From DASQWC01 sp035640475 (lineage in GTDB: Bacteria; Actinomycetota; JAICYB01): 17,000 bases of DNA. The notes below the pieces were generated by a model. It was not told the origin of the DNA. It searched no databases and worked only from the letters and a program-made list of their open reading frames with translations. The stretch covers positions 1-17,000 of the forward strand of contig DASQWC010000053.1 of the NCBI GenBank assembly GCA_035640475.1. Reading direction: 5' to 3'. This document shows, piece by piece, positions 7,602 to 13,933 of the stretch; within the stretch, counting starts at the first letter, position 1, and every line of letters begins with the position of its first letter. Both the position numbers and the translations under genes were made by a program.

Positions 7602-8591
7602 TTAGACCGCCTCGAAATACCAGGCCCCATCTTCCCCCATGCGGGCGGTGGCGCGCCCTTCGGCGACGAGCAGATCGAGGCGTCCGACGAGATCGGCCAC
7701 GACCTCCCAGTTGCGATCCATCCGGTCGCGGTACAGCGCGCGTCCGAGCGCGACGGGCGTTGCCGGTCCTTTGCGCGCTTGCAGTCCTTCGAGCACGTGC
7801 CGCGTGCGCCGGTCCGTCTTCTGCAACCGGCGCCGCGTCAGCTCGCGATGGCCTTCGATCGCCGGACCGTGGGCCGGGAACAGCGCGGGTGCATCGCGCT
7901 CCAGCAGCTCACGTAAGCCGGCGTTGTATTGCTGAAGGAGCGGTGCGCGTCCGTGCGGCTGCGTATCGTCGCTCTCGAGCCCGGCATTGGTCGGATGGTT
8001 CGACAAGAGGTAGTCACCGACGAAGAGCGCGCCGGACGGCTCGTCGACGATCCAGACATGACCGGGTGTGTGGCCCGGGTGATGCTCGATCGAAAGCCTC
8101 GTCGCACCGACGTCGAAGGCCTGGCCGTCGGCGAACGCCGTGAATTCCGGGAACCGCCATTCGTGGGAATGGCCCGCAAAGAACGCCTCGACTTCCTCGT
8201 CCGTGAAGCCGAGCGTCGGGAATATTCCGCGCTCCGTCTCCCGCCAGTTCGGATTCGTCGCCATTCCCAGGTCGGAGCGATGAACGAAGACGTCGCAGCC
8301 CGACTCTTGTTGGAGCCAGATCGCTCCACCGAAGTGATCGGTGTGTGCGTGTGTGACGAGCACCTGGTCGACATCGGACGGCGTGAGCCGCTGCGTCCTC
8401 AAGGCCTCGGACAACGCCGAGCGGCCCTCGCGTGTATCGATCCCGCTGTCGATCAACGTCACCGGATCACCGGCGAAGAGATAGGCCGTGACCTCGCCGA
8501 CGTCCCAGGGCGTCGGGATGAGGATCGGGACGGCCGGCACACGGGCACGCGTCAGGGCGTCGGACAACGACCGCGAGAGATCGGAGTTCAC
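7602..8591 (-). CDS. MBL-fold metallo-hydrolase with C-terminal winged-helix domain
   Basis: The product has 329 residues. The zinc site is complete: H81-A-H83-T-D85-H86 in VTHAHTDHFGG, H174 in HHPGHTPGH, D193 in VGDYLL and H241 in FPAHG. From about residue 245 a basic, helical region ending LLVAEGRATARMGEDGAWYF resembles the winged-helix appendage of LACTB2-type MBL proteins. The family includes thioesterase-, glyoxalase- and nuclease-like enzymes. Here, as first gene of an operon with a thiolase, an acyl-CoA or lactone hydrolase is a reasonable guess but not proven. The start is GTG at 8591, with AGGGA only 3-4 nt upstream. A TACGGT hexamer ends 6 nt before the GTG, so the message may be leaderless. 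An ATG two bases upstream is out of frame. Confidence 0.92.
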   Translation of the reverse strand: MNSDLSRSLSDALTRARVPAVPILIPTPWDVGEVTAYLFAGDPVTLIDSGIDTREGRSALSEALRTQRLTPSDVDQVLVTHAHTDHFGGAIWLQQESGCDVFVHRSDLGMATNPNWRETERGIFPTLGFTDEEVEAFFAGHSHEWRFPEFTAFADGQAFDVGATRLSIEHHPGHTPGHVWIVDEPSGALFVGDYLLSNHPTNAGLESDDTQPHGRAPLLQQYNAGLRELLERDAPALFPAHGPAIEGHRELTRRRLQKTDRRTRHVLEGLQARKGPATPVALGRALYRDRMDRNWEVVADLVGRLDLLVAEGRATARMGEDGAWYFEAV

Positions 8592-8597
8592 ATCCCT

Positions 8598-8603
8598 ACC
8601 GTA
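8598..8603 (-). promoter_or_regulatory. Possible -10 element of the MBL/thiolase/SDR operon
   Basis: On the minus strand TACGGT (TAnnnT pattern) ends 6 nt before the GTG start at 8591. This spacing would give a leaderless or nearly leaderless transcript. No convincing -35 is visible. Confidence 0.3.
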
Positions 8604-8604
8604 T

Positions 8605-8622
8605 GCATGAACTCGCTCATGC
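8605..8622. repeat. Inverted repeat between divergent genes (possible operator)
   Basis: Perfect 6-bp arms GCATGA (8605-8610) and TCATGC (8617-8622) are separated by 6 nt. The site lies just upstream of the putative -10 of the minus-strand operon, where a dimeric regulator could block or activate it. Operator function is inferred only from symmetry and place. Confidence 0.35.
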
Positions 8623-8629
8623 GCGAACG

Positions 8630-8643
8630 GTGACGGTCGTCAC
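8630..8643. repeat. GTGACG-GT-CGTCAC palindrome (possible operator)
   Basis: Two perfect 6-bp arms with a 2-nt centre lie in the 131-bp divergent region between the MBL operon and the small gene at 8723. The 14-bp symmetry is typical of a dimeric repressor site such as those of GntR- or TetR-type proteins. No regulator gene is in the window, so the binder is unknown. Confidence 0.4.
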
Positions 8644-8685
8644 GTCGTGAGTGCGTCCTTTCGTGTGTTGTTGCGTCTCTACGAC

Positions 8686-8707
8686 GGGAGCGCCGAGAGG
8701 CGCCCCC
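8686..8707 (+). promoter_or_regulatory. Leader hairpin with GAGA tetraloop upstream of the small gene
   Basis: Arms GGGAGCGCC (8686-8694) and GGCGCCCCC (8699-8707) pair over 9 positions with one A-C mismatch. They close a GAGA loop of the stable GNRA type. The hairpin ends 3 nt before the AAAGGAGA ribosome site. It could stabilise the 5' end or modulate ribosome access. Confidence 0.5.
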
Positions 8708-8722
8708 TCGAAAGGAGACGCG

Positions 8723-9034
8723 ATGCGAGTACCTCGGCTCGTGTGGAACAACCGGCACAACATCGCTGCACTGACCGTCTCGTACAGCCGGCGGATCTGG
8801 CACACACGCGAGGCCGGCGACATGATCCTCGGCTACAACGCGACGGGACGGCTGGCGCGCGTCGTGATGCTCGACCCGAAGCACATGCTCCCGGTCGGCG
8901 CCACGGTGCGCGACGCGATCATGCGCGTCGTGACGGCGCTGGTGCGCGAAGGTGAGGCGCGGCAGCCCGATCTGGACGTGCTGCGCAGCGCGCTCGAACG
9001 ATGCCGTCCGGATGAGCTTCGCGCGACGAGCTGA
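8723..9034 (+). CDS. Small orphan protein of 103 residues, weakly DUF2283-like
   Basis: The ATG at 8723 is preceded by a strong AAAGGAGA ribosome site (8711-8718), which decides it over an in-frame ATG at 8651. The protein is soluble, with no signal or membrane segment and a basic N-terminus. A central stretch, DMILGYNATGRLARVVMLDP, looks like the core strand pair of DUF2283 proteins (a D-x-G/N-x-x-G-R-L hairpin then a hydrophobic strand and LD). The match is by eye and the rest of that domain is not obvious. The C-terminal 40 residues look helical and charged. It stands alone between palindromes and a terminator hairpin, so it is probably its own transcription unit. Function is not recognised. 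Confidence 0.65.
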   Translation: MRVPRLVWNNRHNIAALTVSYSRRIWHTREAGDMILGYNATGRLARVVMLDPKHMLPVGATVRDAIMRVVTALVREGEARQPDLDVLRSALERCRPDELRATS

Positions 9035-9043
9035 GCACAGGAA

Positions 9044-9067
9044 AAGGGTCCGGACACGAGGACCCTT
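9044..9067 (+). terminator. Hairpin terminator after the small gene
   Basis: Perfect 8-bp arms AAGGGTCC (9044-9051) and GGACCCTT (9060-9067) enclose an 8-nt loop, starting 9 nt after the stop codon. The trailing T run is weak (TTCCCCTT), as is common in GC-rich actinobacteria. Its place between a stop codon and a new promoter region supports termination. Confidence 0.65.
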
Positions 9068-9240
9068 CCCCTTAGCCCTCGAACCGGATGACCTTTTCCT
9101 TACGGCTCACTTCGTGCTCGCGGCGCGAAGATGCGCGAACCATAGGAGCGCTCAATCGGAGCGTCAATCCCCCAATCAATCGATGCCGCGCGGCGCTTGT
9201 GAACGTTCGAAAGAGCACGATCGCTTGTAGCCTTCGGCGT
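9068..9240. other. Intergenic stretch upstream of the first amidase
   Basis: This is the larger part of the 206-bp gap, the longest in the window. It is less GC-rich than its surroundings, with several GAA/TTC-rich segments. An open frame from 9088 runs through it into the amidase, but its composition is not protein-like (many Arg, Cys and Ser) and the signal segment begins only at 9241. It probably holds the amidase promoter. Confidence 0.5.
9228..9233 (+). promoter_or_regulatory. Possible -10 element of amidase 1
   Basis: TAGCCT (TAnnnT pattern) ends 7 nt before the ATG at 9241. No Shine-Dalgarno is present between them, so a leaderless transcript is likely if this is the promoter. A -35 is not clear. 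Confidence 0.35.
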
Positions 9241-10308
9241 ATGTCGAGGCGCGCCAAAGTCATTGCGGCGTCCGCGGTCGCGGTCCTGTCCATGACCGCG
9301 ATCGCCGCGTACCTCGCGCGCTCAGACCGGGCTCCCACGCCGTCGCCGGCCCCTGTGGCTTCGTCCTCATCGCCCGAGCTTGTGTCACCATCCGCGACCG
9401 ACGAGATTCGCGGCGATCCGGTCGGCGCGCTGCGTACGACGACATCGACTCCCGTTCGCTCCTCGCCCGACCGCTCCGCGCCGCTGGTAAGCCGGCTGCG
9501 AGCGGGAATCATGTTGCCGGTCGTGGAGACTCGTCGGGACTTCTTCGGGGTGCTGACGCCGTGCGAAGTGCGTGGCTGGGTGCGCGCCGATGAAGTGGAG
9601 GCCCTCTCCCGTGCCAACACCGCGGACAACCTGGACAACGCAACCGTCGTCATCGACGCGGGTCACGGAGGGTCCCTGCCCGGTTCGGTCGGACCCACGG
9701 GCCTTCGTGAAGCCGAGCCAAACCTGGCCATCGCCCGCGCGCTTGCGGGACACCTCGGCCGAGCGCGCGTCTTCCTCACTCGCGACGGCGACTACACGGC
9801 CGGTCTCGCCTACCGCAACGCCATCGCCAACAGCCTCGGCGCCCACGCGCTGGTCTCGCTCCACAACAATGCCGACCCCGACGGCCCCTTCGAGAAGCCG
9901 GGATCCGAGACCTACTACCAATACCGATCGACGGCCTCCAAGCGTCTGTCCGGCCTGGTCTACGAGGAGCTCGTCCGGGCCCTCGCGAGGTTCCCGGTCG
10001 CCTGGGTGGCCGACCGCGACGCGGGGGCCAAATACCGTTTGAACAGCGGCGGCGCCGACTACTACGCGCTGCTGCGCGGCTCCCGGGTCCCGGCGGTGAT
10101 CGTCGAGTCGCTGTTCGTCAGCAACCGCCCCGAGGAGGAGCTCCTGCGCCGTCCGGACGTCCTGGACGCCATCGCGGGCGCCGTGGCCGCCGCGCTGAAG
10201 CGATTCTTCGAGACGGAGGACCCCGGCTCCGGTTTCGTTGTGCCGTATCCGCGGGAGCCGGGCCCGTCCGGACGGCTGCCGGCTACCTGTAACGATCCAG
10301 GTCCCTAA
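9241..10308 (+). CDS. N-acetylmuramoyl-L-alanine amidase, paralog 1 (SH3-like + Amidase_3)
   Basis: This 355-residue exported enzyme should cut the bond between N-acetylmuramic acid and L-alanine in peptidoglycan. The order is a basic N-terminus and hydrophobic signal or anchor (about 6-24), a Pro/Ser/Thr-rich linker (about 28-75), an SH3-like region with FFGVLTPCEVRGWVRADE (about 80-118), then the Amidase_3 domain (about 133-325). Zinc ligands and catalytic residues are all present: H142 (DAGHGG), E157, H208 (SLHNNA) and E289 (VESLF). Two cysteines occur in the whole protein, C108 and C350, the latter six residues from the end. It is the most divergent of the three tandem copies, with DAGHGG instead of DPGHGG and ETYYQY instead of ETWHQS. 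No ribosome site precedes the ATG. Confidence 0.93.
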   Translation: MSRRAKVIAASAVAVLSMTAIAAYLARSDRAPTPSPAPVASSSSPELVSPSATDEIRGDPVGALRTTTSTPVRSSPDRSAPLVSRLRAGIMLPVVETRRDFFGVLTPCEVRGWVRADEVEALSRANTADNLDNATVVIDAGHGGSLPGSVGPTGLREAEPNLAIARALAGHLGRARVFLTRDGDYTAGLAYRNAIANSLGAHALVSLHNNADPDGPFEKPGSETYYQYRSTASKRLSGLVYEELVRALARFPVAWVADRDAGAKYRLNSGGADYYALLRGSRVPAVIVESLFVSNRPEEELLRRPDVLDAIAGAVAAALKRFFETEDPGSGFVVPYPREPGPSGRLPATCNDPGP

Positions 10309-10368
10309 AAGTCACGGGTACCGTTTTCCCACATTTTCAACAGATCGCGTTTACCCTTGCGCGCAGAA

Positions 10369-11451
10369 ATGTCGCTTTCCAACCCTCGTGGTCTCGATTG
10401 GCTGCTTCTTACGGCCGCGATCTTCGTCTGCGCGGCAGGCGCGCTCACCCTCAACGCGCGCCTTGCGGTGTCCGAGACCGTCAAGCAGAGCATCGCCAGG
10501 GTCAAGCCGGCGCTCCCGTCCGAGCCCAAGCGCGGGCGTCCGGCCACGATCGGATTCGACCTCGGAAAGGTCGGCGCGGTCACGACGCGGCACACAACGC
10601 CGCTGTTCCAGGCTCCCGATCCCGGTTCGGCCGTCCTTCGGCGGCTGCGTCTGAACGTGCTGTTGCCGATCGACGGCGTCAGCGGGAGCTTTCTCCGCGT
10701 CATGACGCCGTGCGAGGCCGTGGGGTGGGTTCGTGCGAGCGACGTGTTCCTGCATCCGCGCGCGTCGGGTCCCCCCGGCGGCCTCCGGCAGGCGGTGCTC
10801 GTCCTCGACCCCGGCCACGGAGGCATGCAAGCGGGCGCGGTCGGACCGAACGGCCTCGCGGAGAAGGATGCGAACCTCGCCATCGCGTACCGGCTCGCCG
10901 GATACCTCAAGGGCGCGCGCCTGTTCCTCACGCGCACGGGCGACTTCACTGCCGGCCTGCGCTACCGCACGGCGATCGCCAACTCGCTGAACGCGCACGC
11001 GCTGATCTCGATCCACAACAACTCGGCCCCCGACGGCCCGTCCAGCCGCCCGGGAAGCGAGACCTGGCACCAGAGCGGCTCACCGCCGGCGCAACGGCTG
11101 TCGAACTCGATCTGGACGTCGCTGGTGGACGGCTTGCGCCATTTCAAGATCAAGTGGGTCGGCGACAAAAAGGCGGGAACGCGCACACGCCTCAACGAGC
11201 GCGGCCATGACTTCTACGGCCTGTTGCGCGGCTCGACCGTGCCGACGGTGCTCGTCGAGGCGATGTACATCTCCAACGGGCCGGAGGAGGCGCTGCTGCG
11301 CCGGGCCGACGGCCAGGACGCAGTCGCCAAGGCCGTCGCCAAAGGACTGCGGAGCTACGTCTCGAAGGCCAAGGCCGACGTGAGCAAGCCGTACCCCGGC
11401 GCCGTCGGCACCGCCGGGGGCGTTCCCGCCGGTTGCGTCGATCCCGCTTAA
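10369..11451 (+). CDS. N-acetylmuramoyl-L-alanine amidase, paralog 2
   Basis: This 360-residue protein has the same layout as its neighbour: an N-terminal hydrophobic segment (about 11-30, probably an uncleaved anchor or signal), a basic linker, an SH3-like region containing VMTPCEAVGWVRASDV, and an Amidase_3 domain with H150 (DPGHGG), E165 (AEKDANLA), H216 (SIHNNS) and E297 (VEAMY). Outside the membrane segment its only cysteines are C115 and C356. It ends in the motif GGVPAGCVDPA shared with paralog 3. Start at ATG 10369; a TTG at 10357 would add four residues. A TACCCT hexamer 11 nt before the ATG may be a -10. The gap to paralog 3 is 16 nt, so these two are probably co-transcribed. Activity is inferred from intact zinc and catalytic residues. 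Confidence 0.93.
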   Translation: MSLSNPRGLDWLLLTAAIFVCAAGALTLNARLAVSETVKQSIARVKPALPSEPKRGRPATIGFDLGKVGAVTTRHTTPLFQAPDPGSAVLRRLRLNVLLPIDGVSGSFLRVMTPCEAVGWVRASDVFLHPRASGPPGGLRQAVLVLDPGHGGMQAGAVGPNGLAEKDANLAIAYRLAGYLKGARLFLTRTGDFTAGLRYRTAIANSLNAHALISIHNNSAPDGPSSRPGSETWHQSGSPPAQRLSNSIWTSLVDGLRHFKIKWVGDKKAGTRTRLNERGHDFYGLLRGSTVPTVLVEAMYISNGPEEALLRRADGQDAVAKAVAKGLRSYVSKAKADVSKPYPGAVGTAGGVPAGCVDPA

Positions 11452-11467
11452 TCGTCCGGCCGAGTCA

Positions 11468-12589
11468 ATGCATTCGTCCCACAAGCCCCGCTTCGAGTGG
11501 CTGCCGACGCTGCTGGCGGTTCTCGTGCTGGCGGGTGTCTCGATCGTCTTCACCGCTGCTCCGAGCTCCGAGACCGAGCTCGCCGTCTCGGCGGCGACGC
11601 CCGCTCTGTCGGCGGCTCCGACACCGCTTCCTCCGCCGGCGACTCCCCCTCCGACGCCCGCCCCCACGCCGCACCCAACCCCGACGGCGCGCGTGGACTT
11701 CGGCACGATCGGTGCGATCACGACGCGCACCGCAACCGCCGTGCATCAGGCGCCCGACGACGCCTCCCCCATCGTCTCGAGGCTCGGGTCGGGCATCACG
11801 CTTCCCGCATGGGCGAGGACGGGATCCTTCGTGCGCGTGCTGACGCCGTGTGAGGCGGAAGGCTGGGTGCGTGCAGACGCCGGCGACCTCCACCCACGCG
11901 CGGTCGGACGTCCCGCGTCATTCGAGCAAGCGGTCATCGTCATCGACCCCGGACACGGCGGCCGGCAGCCCGGAGCGTTCGGGCCGGGCGGGTTGTCCGA
12001 GAAGGAGGCCAACCTCGCCGTCGCGCACCGGCTCGTGTCCGAGCTGCGGGGCGCGCGCGTCTATCTGACTCGGAACGGCGACTACACGGCCGGGCTCCGG
12101 TACCGTTCGGCGCTGGGCAACGCGCTCGGCGCGCACGTGCTCGTGTCGCTTCACAACAATTCGGCCCCCGATGGGCCGTCCGACCACCCGGGCACCGAGA
12201 CGTGGCACCAGAGTCGTTCGACGTCGTCGCTTCGCCTTGCACAAACGGTGCAGCAGGAGCTCGTGGGAGCGTTGAGCTCGTTCGACATCAGCTGGGTCGC
12301 CGACCACAAGGCCGGGACGAGAACACGGCTCAACCGCCACGGACAGGACTTCTACGGATTGCTGCGCGGCTCCCGCGCACCGACAGTCATCGTCGAGGCG
12401 ATGTTCATCTCCAACGCTCCTGAAGAGGCGCTGCTGCGCACCCCGGACGGCCAGGGCGCCGTGGCCGGTGCGCTCGCCCGGTCGCTGCGGCGCTTCATCG
12501 CCGACCCCGGACCGGAGGTCGGCCGGCGGTATGTCGGCGCCGTCGGAACGGCCGGAGGTGTTCCGCCCGGCTGCGTCGACCCCATTTGA
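11468..12589 (+). CDS. N-acetylmuramoyl-L-alanine amidase, paralog 3
   Basis: This 373-residue protein is the longest copy because of a Pro/Thr/Ala-rich linker (about residues 44-75) after the hydrophobic N-terminal segment (about 12-31). A VDFGTIGAITTR stretch corresponds to FDLGKVGAVTTR in paralog 2 and leads into the SH3-like region with VRVLTPCEAEGWVRADAG. Amidase_3 residues are H163 (DPGHGG), E178 (SEKEANLA), H229 (SLHNNS) and E310 (VEAMF). Only two cysteines exist, C128 and C369, and the end reads GGVPPGCVDPI. The proline linker suggests the catalytic unit is held away from the membrane, reaching into the wall. No ribosome site is seen; translation may depend on the upstream gene. It is followed by a large inverted-repeat region. 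Confidence 0.93.
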   Translation: MHSSHKPRFEWLPTLLAVLVLAGVSIVFTAAPSSETELAVSAATPALSAAPTPLPPPATPPPTPAPTPHPTPTARVDFGTIGAITTRTATAVHQAPDDASPIVSRLGSGITLPAWARTGSFVRVLTPCEAEGWVRADAGDLHPRAVGRPASFEQAVIVIDPGHGGRQPGAFGPGGLSEKEANLAVAHRLVSELRGARVYLTRNGDYTAGLRYRSALGNALGAHVLVSLHNNSAPDGPSDHPGTETWHQSRSTSSLRLAQTVQQELVGALSSFDISWVADHKAGTRTRLNRHGQDFYGLLRGSRAPTVIVEAMFISNAPEEALLRTPDGQGAVAGALARSLRRFIADPGPEVGRRYVGAVGTAGGVPPGCVDPI

Positions 12590-12672
12590 TCGGGGGACCG
12601 CACAACGCCGCGGCCGTAACCTCCGGAGGGAGTCCGCCGCTGGCCGAGGCCGCGGCTGCGCTCCTCCCCCGA
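12590..12672. terminator. Nested inverted repeats between convergent genes (bidirectional terminator candidate)
   Basis: Outer arms TCGGGGGA (12590-12597) and TCCCCCGA (12665-12672) enclose inner arms GCCGCGGCC (12607-12615) and GGCCGCGGC (12648-12656). The palindrome CCTCCGGAGG (12620-12629) lies at the centre. The outer arm starts one base after the amidase 3 stop, and the structure ends 11 bp before the convergent SCO1664-like gene's stop. It would fold on either transcript. No T run follows, so it may act as a long GC-rich terminator or mRNA end protector. Confidence 0.5.
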
Positions 12673-12683
12673 ACCCCCTCTCG

Positions 12684-13388
12684 CTACCAGGGCGGCCAGG
12701 GAACGTGCCGCCCACCGGGGGCCGGTGAGGGATAGCGCTTCGTCCGCAGCAGCGTCTCCAGACGGCTACACAGTGCCTCGGTCTCGTCGATGTGCAGTTG
12801 CTCGCCGAGCGCGTTGAACGTGTCGCGCGACGAACGTAGGGATTCGAGATCCGACAGCAGCTTCGGATCGATCGCATCGCCCTCGAAGGCCCAGATCACG
12901 GTCCGGAGCTTCGGCTCGGCCGCGAAGCAGATCCCGTGATCGACGCTCCACAGCCGTCCCGAGCGATCGACGACCAGATGACCGGCTTTCCGGTCGGCGT
13001 TGTTGACGGCCACGTCGTAGAGCGCCACGCGGCGCAGGTCGTCCTCGTGGGTCTCGAGGAGATCCCGGACATCGACCTCCTCGTCCTCGTCGATGAACAG
13101 CTGCACGGCGCCGAAGCCGGCCGGTCCGTCACGCAGGACGGTCGGCGGCACCAGCTCCCACCCGAGAGCACGATCGACGAGCCACGCCGCGTACTCCCGT
13201 CTGCACAACGTGCCGTCCGGAAAGTCCCACAAGGGACGCTCGCCTCGGCGCGGCTTGTAGACGGCAAGCAGCGCGTCGTCCCCTTCGCCGACGCGCGCGA
13301 GCAACGTCGCGTTGGACGCGTACGGCAGGAGGCCGAGCACCTCCATCTCGCCGTTGGACAGACGATCGACAAGTGCGTCGGTCGTCAC
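12684..13388 (-). CDS. SCO1664-family protein (PI3/4-kinase-like fold)
   Basis: This 234-residue protein belongs to a family known mainly from Actinobacteria (TIGR03843, from memory) with distant likeness to phosphatidylinositol kinases. Visible parts are LLPYASNATLLARV, a lysine strand AVYKPRRGERPLWDFPDG with K45, RREYAAWLVDRALGW, a catalytic-loop-like VAVNNADRKAGHLVV with D132, and a metal-site-like WSVDHGICF with D150. These residues look kinase-competent, but the substrate is unknown in any member. It is the last gene of the hflX operon: its GTG start overlaps the DUF3090 stop as GTGA. The Pro/Trp-rich tail ends 11 bp from the inverted repeats shared with amidase 3. Family membership is confident; the biochemical role is not established. 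Confidence 0.88.
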   Translation of the reverse strand: MTTDALVDRLSNGEMEVLGLLPYASNATLLARVGEGDDALLAVYKPRRGERPLWDFPDGTLCRREYAAWLVDRALGWELVPPTVLRDGPAGFGAVQLFIDEDEEVDVRDLLETHEDDLRRVALYDVAVNNADRKAGHLVVDRSGRLWSVDHGICFAAEPKLRTVIWAFEGDAIDPKLLSDLESLRSSRDTFNALGEQLHIDETEALCSRLETLLRTKRYPSPAPGGRHVPWPPW

Positions 13389-13933
13389 GTCAGCCCGTTG
13401 ACTTCGCGATGGCCGTTGGAGCGGATACAGAAGTGCCCGTCGGGATCCATGGCCTCACCGCACATCGGGCAGATCGGCCGTCCCGCTGCAACCTCCTGCT
13501 CGCTGCGCAGCGCGAGCGCGTGCATCTGCTCTCGCGTGGCCCACAGCCGGAGGCGGCCGGGATCCTCATCGCGTGGCTCTTCTGCACCCTCGTCCGGCTC
13601 CGGGACGAACTCGTCGCACTGGACGAGCACCAGGTCCCGTGTCTCGTCGTAGCCGAGTCCGATCTGTCCGACGCGGAACTCCGCGTTGATCGGCTCTTCC
13701 AGGTCGAGGGCGTCGACATCCAGATCCGGTGCTTCGTCGGACGACGGACCGCCGACGCGCTCGAGGAGCTCCTTGATGTGCATGGCGAGCAAGGCCACTT
13801 GCTGCTTCTCCATCAGAACGGACACGATCATGTCGTCCTTGCGCGCCTGAAGGTAGAAGGCGCGCTGCCCCGGCTCCCCAATCGCGGCCGCGGTGATGCG
13901 TGCCACCGGGTCGAGCTCGATGTACGAGCTCAC
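13385..13933 (-). CDS. DUF3090-family protein with C-terminal zinc-ribbon motif
   Basis: The product has 182 residues, the usual family length (TIGR03847, from memory). It begins MSSYIELDPVARITAAAIGEPGQRAFYLQA and contains a long helix with MEKQQVALLAMHIKELL. An acidic, mostly linker-like segment follows (about 65-85), and LRLWATREQMHALALRSEQ-type helix residues come next. The C-terminus carries C155-P-M-C158, then H167-F-C169 and H175 in SNGH, which look like zinc ligands. The open frame continues about 125 residues upstream, but that part is the antisense of the phosphomutase gene. The GTG at 13933 overlaps the phosphomutase stop as GTGA and marks the family start. A second GTGA overlap joins it to the SCO1664-like gene. 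Function is unknown; co-occurrence suggests it works with both neighbours. Confidence 0.88.
   Translation of the reverse strand: MSSYIELDPVARITAAAIGEPGQRAFYLQARKDDMIVSVLMEKQQVALLAMHIKELLERVGGPSSDEAPDLDVDALDLEEPINAEFRVGQIGLGYDETRDLVLVQCDEFVPEPDEGAEEPRDEDPGRLRLWATREQMHALALRSEQEVAAGRPICPMCGEAMDPDGHFCIRSNGHREVNGLT

Noticed and set aside
9088..9240. N-terminal extension of amidase 1 by 51 residues
   Set aside because: The added part is basic and Cys/Ser-rich, and would bury the signal segment; starting at 9241 matches the layout of the two paralogs.
9241..12589. Tandem amidases as an assembly duplication
   Set aside because: The copies differ in length, linkers, signal segments and many core residues, so they are old paralogs, not repeated reads.
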